A stretch of 64,000 nt of DNA from Actinomycetospora chiangmaiensis DSM 45062. GTDB taxonomy: Bacteria; Actinomycetota; Actinomycetes; Mycobacteriales; Pseudonocardiaceae. The notes beneath the pieces are model-generated. The model was not told the origin of the DNA. It was given only the letters and a program-made list of their open reading frames with translations, and did no database searches. The translations under genes and the position numbers were made by a program. The DNA lies in assembly GCF_000379625.1 (NCBI RefSeq), contig NZ_KB903248.1, forward strand, positions 152,697 through 216,696, read 5' to 3'. Below, in pieces: positions 46,269-54,046 of this stretch (positions are counted from its first letter, which is position 1; every line of letters starts with the position of its first letter).

Positions 46269-46331
46269 TGATCACCAGTCCCTGAGCGGGCCCACGGGCG
46301 CCGCGCCAGGCCCGTCAGGGACTGTTGATCA
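46269..46331 (-). terminator. Terminator of rnpB
   Basis: A long hairpin: TGATCA outer arms, then AGTCCCTGA with CGGGCC pairing to GGCCCG and TCAGGGACT, and a GC-rich loop. It lies 40-100 bases downstream of the 3' end of the RNase P RNA on the minus strand. Confidence 0.7.
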
Positions 46332-46370
46332 TCAGGCGGGGCCGCCCGACGCCGGACGGCCCGCGTTCGT

Positions 46371-46800
46371 AGGGGCGGACGAGTCGGCCTGTAAGCCGGA
46401 TCCTGTGCCCACGGCCCCTCACGGGATCGTGGGTGGCGACCATCCATCTCGGCCCGTCGTCGCCGACGGGCTCCAGCGGTCTACCCGCAGGTCTCGGGCG
46501 GGCAGCCCTCGAACGACCTGCGCGACGGGCACGCCCGTCTTCTTGACCTTGCTCCGGGTGGGGTTTACCGAGCCGTCCTGGTCACCCAGGACGCTGGTGG
46601 TCTCTTACACCACCGTTTCACCCTCACCGCCGGTTCGAACCGATGGCTCGCGCCGACGGCGGTCTGTTCTCTGTGGCACTGTCCCGCGGGTCACCCCGGG
46701 TTGCTGTTGGCAACCACCCTGCCCTGTGGAGTCCGGACTTTCCTCGACGGGGACCTCGTGGGTCCCCGACGCGGCCGCCCGGCCGGCTCGTCCGCCGCCT
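46371..46800 (-). ncRNA. rnpB: RNase P RNA, bacterial class A
   Basis: About 428 nt. Read on the minus strand it starts with GGCGGACGAG (46796-46787) and ends CTCGTCCGCC (46383-46374), the two strands of helix P1. Conserved core elements are visible: GAGGAAAGTCCGGACTCCAC near the 5' end, the CAGGGCAGGGTGGTTGCCAA region, and the 3' GGATCCGGCTTACAGG before the P1 strand. The GGTTCGAACCGG loop and ACAGAGAACAGACCGCC block are also typical. It is the catalytic RNA that matures tRNA 5' ends with the RnpA protein. No protein gene overlaps it. Confidence 0.95.
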
Positions 46801-46961
46801 GGAGTCTACCGACCCGGGCCCGGAGCCCCCGCCGTCCGCACGCCCGGGCCTCAGGAATGTGCCACCGACGACGCGAGGCCCCGCAGAACCGCCCGAACCG
46901 GACGCCCGCGAAAGCTCGCTGCGCCCCCGCCACCGGGCCCCGCTACCGTCCCGCCCCGTGC

Positions 46962-46989
46962 CGGAGACGCAGCGACGCGGAGCTCGACC
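46962..46989 (+). repeat. 28-nt dispersed repeat, copy 3 (abuts a start codon)
   Basis: CGGAGACGCAGCGACG then CGGAGCTCGACC, matching the consensus at 25 of 28 positions. It ends at the base before ATG 46990, so the repeat forms the leader and ribosome-binding region of the permease gene. Confidence 0.8.
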
Positions 46990-47790
46990 ATGACCGACCC
47001 GTCCGTGCTGCAGATCGTGCTGCTCGTCGTCCTCGGCCTGATCGCCGGTGCCGTCAACGCCATCGCGGGCGGCGGCTCGCTGATCGTCTTCCCGATCCTG
47101 CTGGCGGTCGGGCTGCCGCCGCTGCAGGCGAACGTGACGAACTCGGTCGCACAGTGGCCGGGGTACGCGGGCTCGACGATCAGTGCGCGGGACGACCTGG
47201 CCGGGCAACGGCGGCGCGCCGCCCTGACCTCGGCCGTCGCCGTCCTCGGGTCGGCGCTCGGCTGCACCCTGCTCCTGGTGCTGCCCGCGTCGGTGTTCGA
47301 CGCGATCGTGCCGGTGCTGGTCCTGCTCGCCAGCCTCACGCTCGGGTTCCAGCCGCAGCTCAAGCGGGCCAGCGCGGCGGCCGCCCGCCGTCGTCGGGAC
47401 CGGCAGGGCACCGCCCACGAGGCGGTCCCCGACCAGCGCTACCCCGTCCTGCTGCCGGTCACGTTCGTCGCGTGCGTCTACGGCGGCTACTTCGGTGGCG
47501 CGCTCGGGGTCATCCTCATCGCGGTGCTGTCGCTGCTCGTGAACGACTCGCTGCAGCGCCTCAACGCGCTCAAGGTCCTGTTGTCGCTGGTCACGGCGTC
47601 GGCGACCGTGGTCATCTTCGCGCTGTTCGCGCCGGTGAACTGGTTCGCGGTGCTCCTGCTGGCGCCGAGCACGCTCGTCGGCGGCTACCTCGGCATCCTC
47701 GTGGCGAAGCGGATGCCCGATGCGGTGCTGCGCTGGTCGGTGGTGGTGCTCGGCGTCGCGGTCGCGATCTACCTGTTCCTGAAGGGATGA
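46990..47790 (+). CDS. TSUP/TauE-SafE family sulfite-type membrane permease
   Basis: 266 residues from ATG 46990. Seven to eight hydrophobic segments, with the TSUP motif LIAGAVNAIAGGGSLIVFPIL in the first half and a partner motif VACVYGGYFGGALGVILIAVL in the second. The intervening loop (RASAAAARRRRDRQGT) is basic and cytoplasmic. Family members export or import sulfite, sulfoacetate or other small anions. The first codons are preceded directly by a copy of the 28-nt repeat rather than a Shine-Dalgarno sequence. The next gene begins with ATGA overlap, so the two are an operon. Confidence 0.88.
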   Translation: MTDPSVLQIVLLVVLGLIAGAVNAIAGGGSLIVFPILLAVGLPPLQANVTNSVAQWPGYAGSTISARDDLAGQRRRAALTSAVAVLGSALGCTLLLVLPASVFDAIVPVLVLLASLTLGFQPQLKRASAAAARRRRDRQGTAHEAVPDQRYPVLLPVTFVACVYGGYFGGALGVILIAVLSLLVNDSLQRLNALKVLLSLVTASATVVIFALFAPVNWFAVLLLAPSTLVGGYLGILVAKRMPDAVLRWSVVVLGVAVAIYLFLKG

Positions 47791-49019
47791 CCGCGCTCGC
47801 GATCGTCCTGCTGGTAGCGGTCCTCGTCGTCGCCGTCGTCCGGCCCGCCGGGCTGCCCGAGGCGACGGCGGCGATCCCGGCGGCCGCGGTCGTCGTCGGG
47901 ATCGGACTCCTCAGCCCGGCGGCGGCCTGGAGCGAGATCGAGAGACTCGGCCCCACCGTCGGCTTCCTCGCCGCCGTCCTCGTCCTCTCCCACCTCGCGG
48001 ACGCCGAGGGCGTGTTCACGTGGGCGGGCTCGCTGCTGCGCCGGGAGGGGCTGTTCGGCCGCGTCTTCGTCATCGCGGCGGTCACCACGGCCGTCCTCTC
48101 CCTCGACGCCACCGTCGTCCTGCTCACACCCGTCGTCGTGCGGGCGGCGAAGCGCCTGCGGGTGGCGGCGGCGCCCGCCGCCTACGCCTGCGCGCACCTG
48201 GCCAACTCCGCGTCGCTCCTGCTGCCCGTGTCGAACCTGACCAACCTGCTCGCGGTCGGCGCCACCGACCTGTCGTTCCTGCGCTTCGCCGCGCTCATGG
48301 CACTCCCCTGGCTCGCCGTCCTGCTCGTCGAGTACGTCGGCCTGCGGTGGGTCTTCCGCCACGACCTGCGGACCGAGGAGCCCGTTCCCGACGACGGGGC
48401 GGAGCCGGTCGGGGTCCCGACCTTCGCCCTCGTCGTGCTCGCCCTGACCCTCGTCGGGTTCGGCGTCGCGTCGCCGCTCGGGGTGGAACCGGTGTGGGTC
48501 GCGGTCGGCGGGGCGCTCGTCCTCGGGGCCCGGTCGCTGACGAAGCGGCGGACCACCGTCCGGAGGCTGATCGGCGCCGCCTCGCCCCTGTTCTGCCTGT
48601 TCGTGCTGGCACTCGGCATCGTCGTGGCCGCCGTCGGACGCCAGGGGCTGTCCGGACTCCTCGGCGACCTGCTCGGCGGTCTGGGTACCGGGTTCGGCGG
48701 GCTGCTCGCCGTCGCCGCGATCGCGGCCGTGCTGGCCAACGTCGTCAACAACCTGCCCGCGACGCTGCTGCTACTCGCCGCGCTGGGACCGACGGCCGCA
48801 CCCGTCGTCGTGTTGGCGATGCTCATCGGCGTCGGGGTGGGCCCGAACCTGACCTACGTCGGGTCGCTCGCGACCCTGCTGTGGCGCCGCGTGATGCTCG
48901 CCGAGGGCGAGGAGCCGTCGATCGGGCGCTTCACCGTCGCCGGTCTGGTGACGACCCCGGCGGGGCTGGTGCTCGGCGTGTGCGCCCTCTGGGCGGGCGC
49001 GAACGTCCTGGGCCTCTAG
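47787..49019 (+). CDS. ArsB/NhaD-type ion transporter (SLC13-like)
   Basis: 410 residues from ATG 47787, overlapping the previous stop by 4 bases. About 11 hydrophobic segments. Two inverted-repeat motifs are visible: FLAAVLVLSHLADAEGVFTW with TTAVLSLDATVVLLTPVV, and AVLANVVNNLPATLLLLA with GVGPNLTYVGSLATLLW. This resembles the ArsB/NhaD/CitM superfamily that moves arsenite, sodium or dicarboxylates. The ion is not predictable. The central loop (EEPVPDDGAEPVG) is encoded partly by a GTTCCCGACGACGGGG repeat. The gene converges on the methyltransferase gene, with stops overlapping by 4 bases. Confidence 0.87.
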   Translation: MTALAIVLLVAVLVVAVVRPAGLPEATAAIPAAAVVVGIGLLSPAAAWSEIERLGPTVGFLAAVLVLSHLADAEGVFTWAGSLLRREGLFGRVFVIAAVTTAVLSLDATVVLLTPVVVRAAKRLRVAAAPAAYACAHLANSASLLLPVSNLTNLLAVGATDLSFLRFAALMALPWLAVLLVEYVGLRWVFRHDLRTEEPVPDDGAEPVGVPTFALVVLALTLVGFGVASPLGVEPVWVAVGGALVLGARSLTKRRTTVRRLIGAASPLFCLFVLALGIVVAAVGRQGLSGLLGDLLGGLGTGFGGLLAVAAIAAVLANVVNNLPATLLLLAALGPTAAPVVVLAMLIGVGVGPNLTYVGSLATLLWRRVMLAEGEEPSIGRFTVAGLVTTPAGLVLGVCALWAGANVLGL

Positions 49020-49537
49020 GGCCGCGACGCGCACACCGCGTACATCCCCACCTTCTCGACGCCGGGTCGCGCGGCCGGCCAGTCGACGACGTCGACCATC
49101 CCGGGCGCCGCGATCGTCAGCCCGTCGAACGCGTTCAGGAGCTCGGCCCGCGAGCGCAGCGTCACCGGGTTCGCGCTGCCCCGGAACACCTCGGCGGCGG
49201 CCCGGATCCGGGAGTGCGCCACCGCCACCGCCTCGTGGTCGACGTACGCCACCCGGGCCGCCGGGGCGATCTCGTGGACGTTCCCGACCGTCGGCACCCC
49301 CGAGCCGAGGTCCAGGAACTGGTCGATCCCCCGCTCCACGCACCACTGCACGACGTGGCAAAGGTAGGCCCGGCTCGACCGCGCCGCGTGGCGGGCCGTG
49401 CGGTTGGAGGCCTCGATCCGGTTGGCGTGCTCCCGGTCCACCGCGACGTTGTGGGCGCCGCCGAGCCAGTAGTCGTACATGCGCGCGACGTTGGCCCGCT
49501 CGACGTCGACGCCGGGCGGCACGGCGGGATCGGTCAC
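49016..49537 (-). CDS. DUF574-type SAM methyltransferase, apparently shortened internally
   Basis: 173 residues from GTG 49537, which overlaps the stop of the mutase gene. The first half matches the actinobacterial family PF04672: ANVARMYDYWLGGAHNVAVDRE, NRTARHAARSSRAYLCHVVQW, FLDLGSGVPTVGNVHEIA and VAYVDHEAVAVAHSR. Usual members are about 270 residues. Here the sequence jumps from AHSRI almost directly to VTLRSRAELLNAFDG and the C-terminal end. Roughly 90 residues covering the middle Rossmann strands are missing, without a frameshift. The SAM glycine loop is present but the fold looks incomplete. Either it is decaying or it dimerises to complete the site. Confidence 0.75.
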   Translation of the reverse strand: MTDPAVPPGVDVERANVARMYDYWLGGAHNVAVDREHANRIEASNRTARHAARSSRAYLCHVVQWCVERGIDQFLDLGSGVPTVGNVHEIAPAARVAYVDHEAVAVAHSRIRAAAEVFRGSANPVTLRSRAELLNAFDGLTIAAPGMVDVVDWPAARPGVEKVGMYAVCASRP

Positions 49538-50223
49538 GGCAGGTAGGACGTCTCGTTGACCAGGCGCACGCTCGCGCCGCCGTCCGACCAGAAGTCCACG
49601 ACCGACAGGCACGCCAGGTCCAGGTGCATCCGGAACAGCAGCGACGGGCCCGCGTCGAGGGCCAGCTTGAGCACCGTCTTGATCGGCGTCACGTGGCTGA
49701 CCAGCACCACCGTCGACCCGGCGTAGCGCCCGAGCAGTCCCTGCAGCGCGCCCGACACCCGGGTCTCGACGTCGGCGAACGACTCCCCCTGCGGCGGTGC
49801 CAGTGACGGGTCGGCGAGCCACGCGGCGTGCACCTCGGGGTCCTGCTCGGCCGCCTCGCGGAACGTCAGGCCCTCCCACGTGCCGAAGTCGGTCTCGATG
49901 AACCCGTCGTCGACCTCGACCGGCAGCCCGAGCGCGGTGCCGACCGCACCCGCCGTCGCGAACGCCCGGGCGAGCGGCGAGCTGACGACCGCAGCCGCCT
50001 CCGGGTAGCGCCCGGCGACCGCCTTCGCCGCCGCGGCGGCCTGGGCACGGCCGAGCTCGGTCAGCTCCGGGTTGCCGCGACCGGAGTAGCGGCGCTCCAC
50101 CGACAGCGGCGACTGGCCGTGCCGGAGCAGCACGATCCGGGTCGGCACCGCCGTCCCGCGCCCCGTCCAGGCGCCGGCCGGGTTCGCGGCGCTGGTCCCC
50201 GTCGCTCCGCCCGCCCCGGTCAC
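49534..50223 (-). CDS. Histidine phosphatase (phosphoglycerate mutase-like)
   Basis: 229 residues from GTG 50223, which overlaps the zinc-ribbon stop. The branch-1 histidine phosphatase signature is LLRHGQSPLSVERRYSG, with the second catalytic group SSPLARAFATAG, ETDFGTWEGLTF and the acceptor VVLVSHVTPIK. In mycobacteria the protein at this locus (Rv2228c) is an RNase HI fused to an alpha-ribazole phosphatase-like domain. Here the residues before the phosphatase (GGATGTSAANPAGAW) are a short unstructured leader, so the RNase H half is absent. A cobalamin-pathway or phospholipid role is possible; cobD is 5 kb away. Confidence 0.87.
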   Translation of the reverse strand: MTGAGGATGTSAANPAGAWTGRGTAVPTRIVLLRHGQSPLSVERRYSGRGNPELTELGRAQAAAAAKAVAGRYPEAAAVVSSPLARAFATAGAVGTALGLPVEVDDGFIETDFGTWEGLTFREAAEQDPEVHAAWLADPSLAPPQGESFADVETRVSGALQGLLGRYAGSTVVLVSHVTPIKTVLKLALDAGPSLLFRMHLDLACLSVVDFWSDGGASVRLVNETSYLP

Positions 50224-50948
50224 TTCCCCGTCCGCACGACGATCGCCCCGCAGTTCTCGCAGCGCACGACGTCGTCGGGCGCCGCGCCCTGGATCTCCCG
50301 CAGCTCGCTGCGGTCCATCTCCAGCCGGCACGCGCCGCAGCGGTTCCCCACCAGCTCCCCCGCGCCCGCGCCGCCCCGCGCCCGGAGCTTCTCGTAGAGG
50401 GCGACGAGGTCCTCGGGGAGTTCCTGCAGCAGGGCGGTGCGCTCCTCGCCGCGGCGGACCTCGACGACGTCGATGTCGCCGAGCACGCCGTCGCGGCGCT
50501 CGACGGCGTCCGCGAGCGCGGTCCGCGCGGCGTCGTGGGCCTCGGTCTCGTGCTTCAGGTTCACCCCCGCCGCCTCCTGGCGCTCCATCACCTCGAGCTG
50601 CTCCTCCTCGAGCACCGCGCGGCGGCGCTCGAGGGACGCGAGCTCGTGCTGCAGGTCGCTCGCCTGCTTGGCCGAGACCGAGCCGTTCGCCAGCAGCTGC
50701 TGGTCCCGGGTCTCGCGGGTGCGCACCTGCTCGACCTCGCGGTCGAGCTTGGCGACGTCGCGGTCCAGGTCGGAGAGGGCGGTCTGCGCGACCACGACGG
50801 CGTCCTGGGCCGCGCGCAGGGTGCGCTCGGCCTCCTCGACCGCGGCCTGCTCCGGCAGCGTCCGGCGCCGGTGCTCGGCGCGGGAGAGCTCGGCGTCGAC
50901 CGCGGCCAGGTCGAGCAGACGGCGCTGGGCGCTGGGATCGGCCTTCAC
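50220..50948 (-). CDS. CT398/YbgI-associated coiled-coil zinc-ribbon protein
   Basis: 242 residues from GTG 50948, overlapping the Nif3 stop. About 170 residues form a long antiparallel coiled coil ([20 protein letters not shown] through [18 protein letters not shown]). The C-terminal zinc ribbon is C-x2-C and C-x2-[11 protein letters not shown] and [11 protein letters not shown]. This is the C4-type zinc-ribbon protein of the Rv2229c family, conserved beside Nif3 in actinobacteria. Its relatives (CT398, HP0958) are proposed chaperones, but function here is unknown. The gene is the middle member of a three-gene GTGA-coupled operon. Confidence 0.9.
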   Translation of the reverse strand: MKADPSAQRRLLDLAAVDAELSRAEHRRRTLPEQAAVEEAERTLRAAQDAVVVAQTALSDLDRDVAKLDREVEQVRTRETRDQQLLANGSVSAKQASDLQHELASLERRRAVLEEEQLEVMERQEAAGVNLKHETEAHDAARTALADAVERRDGVLGDIDVVEVRRGEERTALLQELPEDLVALYEKLRARGGAGAGELVGNRCGACRLEMDRSELREIQGAAPDDVVRCENCGAIVVRTGK

Positions 50949-51811
50949 GGGCCCTCCTTCACGACGTCGGGGGTGGTGGCGGCGTGTCCGCCGAGGGTCC
51001 AGGGGTCGGTGCGCCGTGTCGAGACCGTCACGGTGACGCCGGGAAGCGCGCGTCGCAGGACGTCGGCCGCCTGCTCGCACCACGGGTGCTCCGAGGCCCA
51101 GTGCGCGACGTCGACCAGCGCGGGCGCCCCGGCCCGCTGCAGGTGCTCGTCGGCGGGGTGGTGGCGCAGGTCGCCGGTGACGTAGGCGTCGACCCCGGCC
51201 GCCCGCGCGAGGTGCAGCATCGAATCGCCGGCGCCGCCCGAGACGGCGACCCGCTCGATCGTGCGGGCCGGGTCGCCGGCTCCCCGGACACCCCAGGCCG
51301 TCGTCGGGAGGGCCGCCCCGACCCGCGCGACGAACGCCTCGAAGGTCTCCGGGGCGGGCAGCGTGCCGATCCGGCCGATGCCCGACGACGGGTCCAGCTG
51401 CCCGTCCACGACGACGCCGAGGGCGGCCGCGAGCGCATCGGACACGCCGGGCGTCGCGGCGTCGGCGTTCGTGTGCGCGGCGAACAGCCCGACGCCGGCG
51501 CGGATGAGGCGGTGGACCACCGCGCCCTTGGGCTGGTCGGCCGGCACGCCGTGGACGCCGCGCAGCAGCAGCGGGTGGTGGGTGACCAGCAGGTCTGCGC
51601 CGGCCGCGATCGCGTCGTCGACCACCGCGGCGGTGGGGTCGACCGCGACGTGGACCCGGGTGACCGGCTCGTCGGGGTCACCGCAGACGAGGCCGACCGC
51701 GTCCCAGTCCTGGGCCAGGTCGGGCGGGTAGGCGGCCTCGAGGGCGGCGACGGCGTGGGAGACGCAGCGGAGCGGAGCTCGACCGGTCTGCTCGGCGAGG
51801 GGAACAGGCAT
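50945..51811 (-). CDS. Nif3-like dinuclear metal hydrolase/GTP cyclohydrolase-like, with repeat-encoded N-terminal insert
   Basis: 288 residues from ATG 51811. Nif3 motifs are [33 protein letters not shown] (metal-binding histidines), [20 protein letters not shown], and the C-terminal [24 protein letters not shown] with [12 protein letters not shown]. The fold has two metal-binding halves as expected. Residues 10-19 ([10 protein letters not shown]) are encoded by an antisense copy of the 28-nt repeat and separate MPVPLAEQ from [11 protein letters not shown], which are contiguous in homologues. The repeat lies outside the catalytic core. Function of Nif3 proteins is unsettled. Confidence 0.9.
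   Translation of the reverse strand: MPVPLAEQTGRAPLRCVSHAVAALEAAYPPDLAQDWDAVGLVCGDPDEPVTRVHVAVDPTAAVVDDAIAAGADLLVTHHPLLLRGVHGVPADQPKGAVVHRLIRAGVGLFAAHTNADAATPGVSDALAAALGVVVDGQLDPSSGIGRIGTLPAPETFEAFVARVGAALPTTAWGVRGAGDPARTIERVAVSGGAGDSMLHLARAAGVDAYVTGDLRHHPADEHLQRAGAPALVDVAHWASEHPWCEQAADVLRRALPGVTVTVSTRRTDPWTLGGHAATTPDVVKEGP
51757..51784 (+). repeat. 28-nt dispersed repeat, copy 4 (in nif3 CDS, antisense)
   Basis: GGGAGACGCAGCG then GAGCGGAGCTCGACC, identical to copy 1 near glnA on all 28 positions. On the minus strand it encodes residues 10-19 of the Nif3-like protein. Confidence 0.85.
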
Positions 51812-51858
51812 GGCGGCGCCATTGTGGTCCACACCGGGACGCGCCGGGGTGATCGGGA

Positions 51859-52290
51859 TCAGGAGAACGCGTCCCGACACGTCAGGAGGTCGGTCAGCAG
51901 CCGCCGGCGCCCGTCGTCGTCGAACCCCGCGAGCATCCGGTGCTCCACCGCGGCCACCGCCCGGCTCGCCTGCGCCAGCACGCGCCGCCCCTCGTCGGTG
52001 AGCTCCGTCGGCCGGGAGCGGCCGTGGGAGGCCTCCGCGGGACGGGTGAGCAGGTCCCGCTCCTGGAGGCCGCGCAGCACCTGGTTCATGGCCTGGCGGG
52101 TCACGAAGGTCGCGCGGGCGAGCTCGGAGTTGGACAGCCCGGGGCGCTGCCCCAGCACCTCGAGGCACGAGTACTGGGAGACCGTGAGTTCGAGGGGGCG
52201 CAGGGCGTCGTCCATCGCGCCGCGCAGGGCCGCGGCGGCCTGCTTCAGCACGTACCCCACCGACATCCCCAGGTCCCCGACTTGACGCAT
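51859..52290 (-). CDS. MarR-family transcriptional regulator
   Basis: 143 residues from ATG 52290. The winged HTH shows [41 protein letters not shown] with the wing [23 protein letters not shown]- and C-terminal helices ([19 protein letters not shown] and [12 protein letters not shown]) form the dimer interface. MarR proteins usually repress a divergent gene and respond to small phenolic or oxidative ligands. The divergent VOC gene at 52348 is the likely target. TGTCA/TGACA repeats fill the intergenic space. Confidence 0.92.
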   Translation of the reverse strand: MRQVGDLGMSVGYVLKQAAAALRGAMDDALRPLELTVSQYSCLEVLGQRPGLSNSELARATFVTRQAMNQVLRGLQERDLLTRPAEASHGRSRPTELTDEGRRVLAQASRAVAAVEHRMLAGFDDDGRRRLLTDLLTCRDAFS

Positions 52291-52334
52291 GTCAACATCC
52301 TGACACACACTCCGCAGTGTCAATCCAGCTGACA
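52282..52334. promoter_or_regulatory. Probable MarR operator cluster
   Basis: Inverted half-sites TGTCA/TGACA are repeated: TTGACGCATGTCAA (52282-52295), TGTCA-N6-TGACA (52290-52305) and TGTCA-N7-TGACA (52318-52334). They fill the space between divergent MarR and VOC genes and overlap the marR start codon, as expected for autoregulation. Confidence 0.65.
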
Positions 52335-52347
52335 TCGAGGAGTCGAC

Positions 52348-52719
52348 ATGGCCGTCTCCGGCCCCAGCTTCATCGCCCTGCAGGTCCGCGACCTCGAGCG
52401 CGCCGCCGCCTTCTACGCGGACACGCTCGGCCTTATCCGCGCGCCCGTCGCCCCGCCCGGGGCGGTCGTCTTCGCCACCCGCCCGATCGCGTTCGCGGTC
52501 CGCGAGCCGCTCCCCGGCGTCGACCTCGACGCCGTCGTCCCGCGACCCGGCCACGGCGTGGCGCTGTGGCTGCACGCCGACGACGCGCAGGGCCTGCACG
52601 ATCACCTCGCCGCCGCGGGGGTGGCCGTACTCGCCGCGCCGACCGACGGCCCCTTCGGCCGCCAGTTCACGTTCGCCGACCCCGACGGCTACGCCGTCAC
52701 GGTCCACGACGGGGCCTGA
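52348..52719 (+). CDS. VOC-family (glyoxalase/bleomycin-resistance-like) protein
   Basis: 123 residues from ATG 52348, with CGAGGA upstream. Blocks FIALQVRDLERAAAFYADTLGL, GVALWLHADDAQGLHDHLAAAG and GRQFTFADPDGYAVTVHDG show a single VOC domain. The C-terminal DPDGY block replaces the usual metal glutamate region. Such proteins act as dimers binding small metabolites or toxins. Divergence from a MarR repressor suggests ligand-inducible detoxification. The substrate is unknown. Confidence 0.88.
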   Translation: MAVSGPSFIALQVRDLERAAAFYADTLGLIRAPVAPPGAVVFATRPIAFAVREPLPGVDLDAVVPRPGHGVALWLHADDAQGLHDHLAAAGVAVLAAPTDGPFGRQFTFADPDGYAVTVHDGA

Positions 52720-52737
52720 GGCGGGACACTGGGCGCC

Positions 52738-53235
52738 GTGATCCGACTCGTCACCGTCTGCACCGGCAACATCTGCCGTTCCCCGATGGCCGAGCAGGTG
52801 CTGCGCGTCGCCCTCGCCGACGCGGGCCTGTCCGACCGCGTGGAGGTGAGCAGCGTCGGGATCGGCCCGTGGCACGTCGGGGAGCCGATGGACCGGCGGG
52901 CCGCAGCGACGCTCTCGGCCCACGGCTACACCTCCGAGCACGTGGCGCGGCAGGTGGCCGACGACGTCATCGACGCCGACCTCCTGCTCGCCGCCACCGC
53001 CGACCACGCCCGGGACCTGCGCCGCGCGGGGGCCGACCCGGAGGCCGTCCGCCTGCTCCGCTCGTTCGACCCGGCGGCCTCGGACGGCGCGGAGGTGCCC
53101 GACCCGTACTACGGCGGTGACGAGGGCTTCGACGAGGTCCTCGCGATGATCGAGGCGGCCGCGCCGGGTGTGGTGGCGTGGGTGCGGGAGACGGAACGCA
53201 TCGGAGCTCGACCCGTCGGGGAGGAGCGGTCGTGA
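52738..53235 (+). CDS. ptpA: Low-molecular-weight protein tyrosine phosphatase
   Basis: 165 residues from GTG 52738. The catalytic P-loop is C8-T-G-N-I-C13-R14-S15 at the N-terminus. The general-acid loop is DPYYGG (from D122). Both are complete, so the enzyme should remove phosphate from tyrosine. In M. tuberculosis PtpA is secreted into host cells and acts on VPS33B; no secretion signal is visible here. Residues 150-159 (RETERIGARP) come from a diverged copy of the 28-nt repeat, so the C-terminus is extended relative to homologues. The fructosamine kinase gene overlaps by GTGA. Confidence 0.92.
   Translation: MIRLVTVCTGNICRSPMAEQVLRVALADAGLSDRVEVSSVGIGPWHVGEPMDRRAAATLSAHGYTSEHVARQVADDVIDADLLLAATADHARDLRRAGADPEAVRLLRSFDPAASDGAEVPDPYYGGDEGFDEVLAMIEAAAPGVVAWVRETERIGARPVGEERS
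53186..53213 (+). repeat. 28-nt dispersed repeat, copy 5 (in ptpA CDS)
   Basis: GGGAGACGGAACGCAT then CGGAGCTCGACC, matching the consensus at 24 of 28 positions. All differences are central. It is translated as RETERIGARP, the same reading frame as in the patatin gene. Confidence 0.75.
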
Positions 53236-54023
53236 CCCGTCTCCTCGGGCGCGACGTCGTGGCGGCCCGCTCCCTCGGGTCGGTCGAGGTCTGCAGCCTC
53301 GACGACGGGCGCGAGGTGGTGGTCAAGCGTGGCGACGTCGCCGCCGAGGCCGCGGGGCTGCGCTGGCTGGCCGAGCCCGGCGTCGTCGCGGTGCCCGAGG
53401 TGCTCGACGCCGACGACGCGACTCTGCTGACGACGGTCGTGCCGCGCGGCGCGGCGTCGCGGACGGCCGCGGCGGACTTCGGGCGGTCGCTCGCGGCGCT
53501 GCACGCGGCCGGCGCGCCGGCCTTCGGGGCGCCGCCCCCGGACGGGCCGGCCGACGCGTGGATCGGGGAAGCGCCGATGCGGAACGACCCGCACGACGGG
53601 CCGTGGCTCGACTGGTACCTCGCCGACCGGGTGCAGCCCTACCTGCGGATGGCGGTCGACCGGGGCGCGCTGTCGGCATCGGCCGCGTCGAGCATCGAGG
53701 GGGCGTCGCTGCGGCCCGGGCCCGAGGAGGCGCCCGCGCGCCTGCACGGCGACCTGTGGAGCGGGAACGTCCTGTGGTCGGACGACCGGGCCTGGGTGAT
53801 CGACCCCGCCGCCCACGGCGGGCACCGCGAGACCGACCTCGCCATGCTCGCCCTCTTCGGCTGCCCGCACCTCGACACGGTGCTCGCGGCCTACGACGAG
53901 GCCGCCCCGCTCGCCGACGGCTGGCGCGACCGCGTGGGGCTCCACCAGCTCTTCCCGCTGCTCGTGCACGCGGCGTTGTTCGGCGGCGGGTACGGCGACG
54001 CCGCGCTCCGAGCGGTGACCTGA
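53232..54023 (+). CDS. Fructosamine kinase family protein
   Basis: 263 residues from GTG 53232, overlapping the ptpA stop. The kinase fold shows REVVVKRGDVAAEAAGLRWL (ATP lysine), VPEVLDADDATLLT, PWLDWYLADRVQPYLR, and the catalytic HGDLWSGNVLWSDDRAWVIDPAAHGGHRETDLAML. Family members phosphorylate fructosamines or ketosamines for deglycation. Some are aminoglycoside-phosphotransferase-like with other substrates. It is translationally coupled to ptpA. A standalone ribosome site is not evident, consistent with coupling. Confidence 0.9.
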   Translation: MTRLLGRDVVAARSLGSVEVCSLDDGREVVVKRGDVAAEAAGLRWLAEPGVVAVPEVLDADDATLLTTVVPRGAASRTAAADFGRSLAALHAAGAPAFGAPPPDGPADAWIGEAPMRNDPHDGPWLDWYLADRVQPYLRMAVDRGALSASAASSIEGASLRPGPEEAPARLHGDLWSGNVLWSDDRAWVIDPAAHGGHRETDLAMLALFGCPHLDTVLAAYDEAAPLADGWRDRVGLHQLFPLLVHAALFGGGYGDAALRAVT

Positions 54024-54046
54024 CACGACGGCGTCATACTGGGGAG

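Noticed and set aside
46632..46645. GGTTCGAACC as a tRNA T-loop
   Set aside because: It lies within the RNase P RNA; no acceptor or anticodon stem surrounds it.
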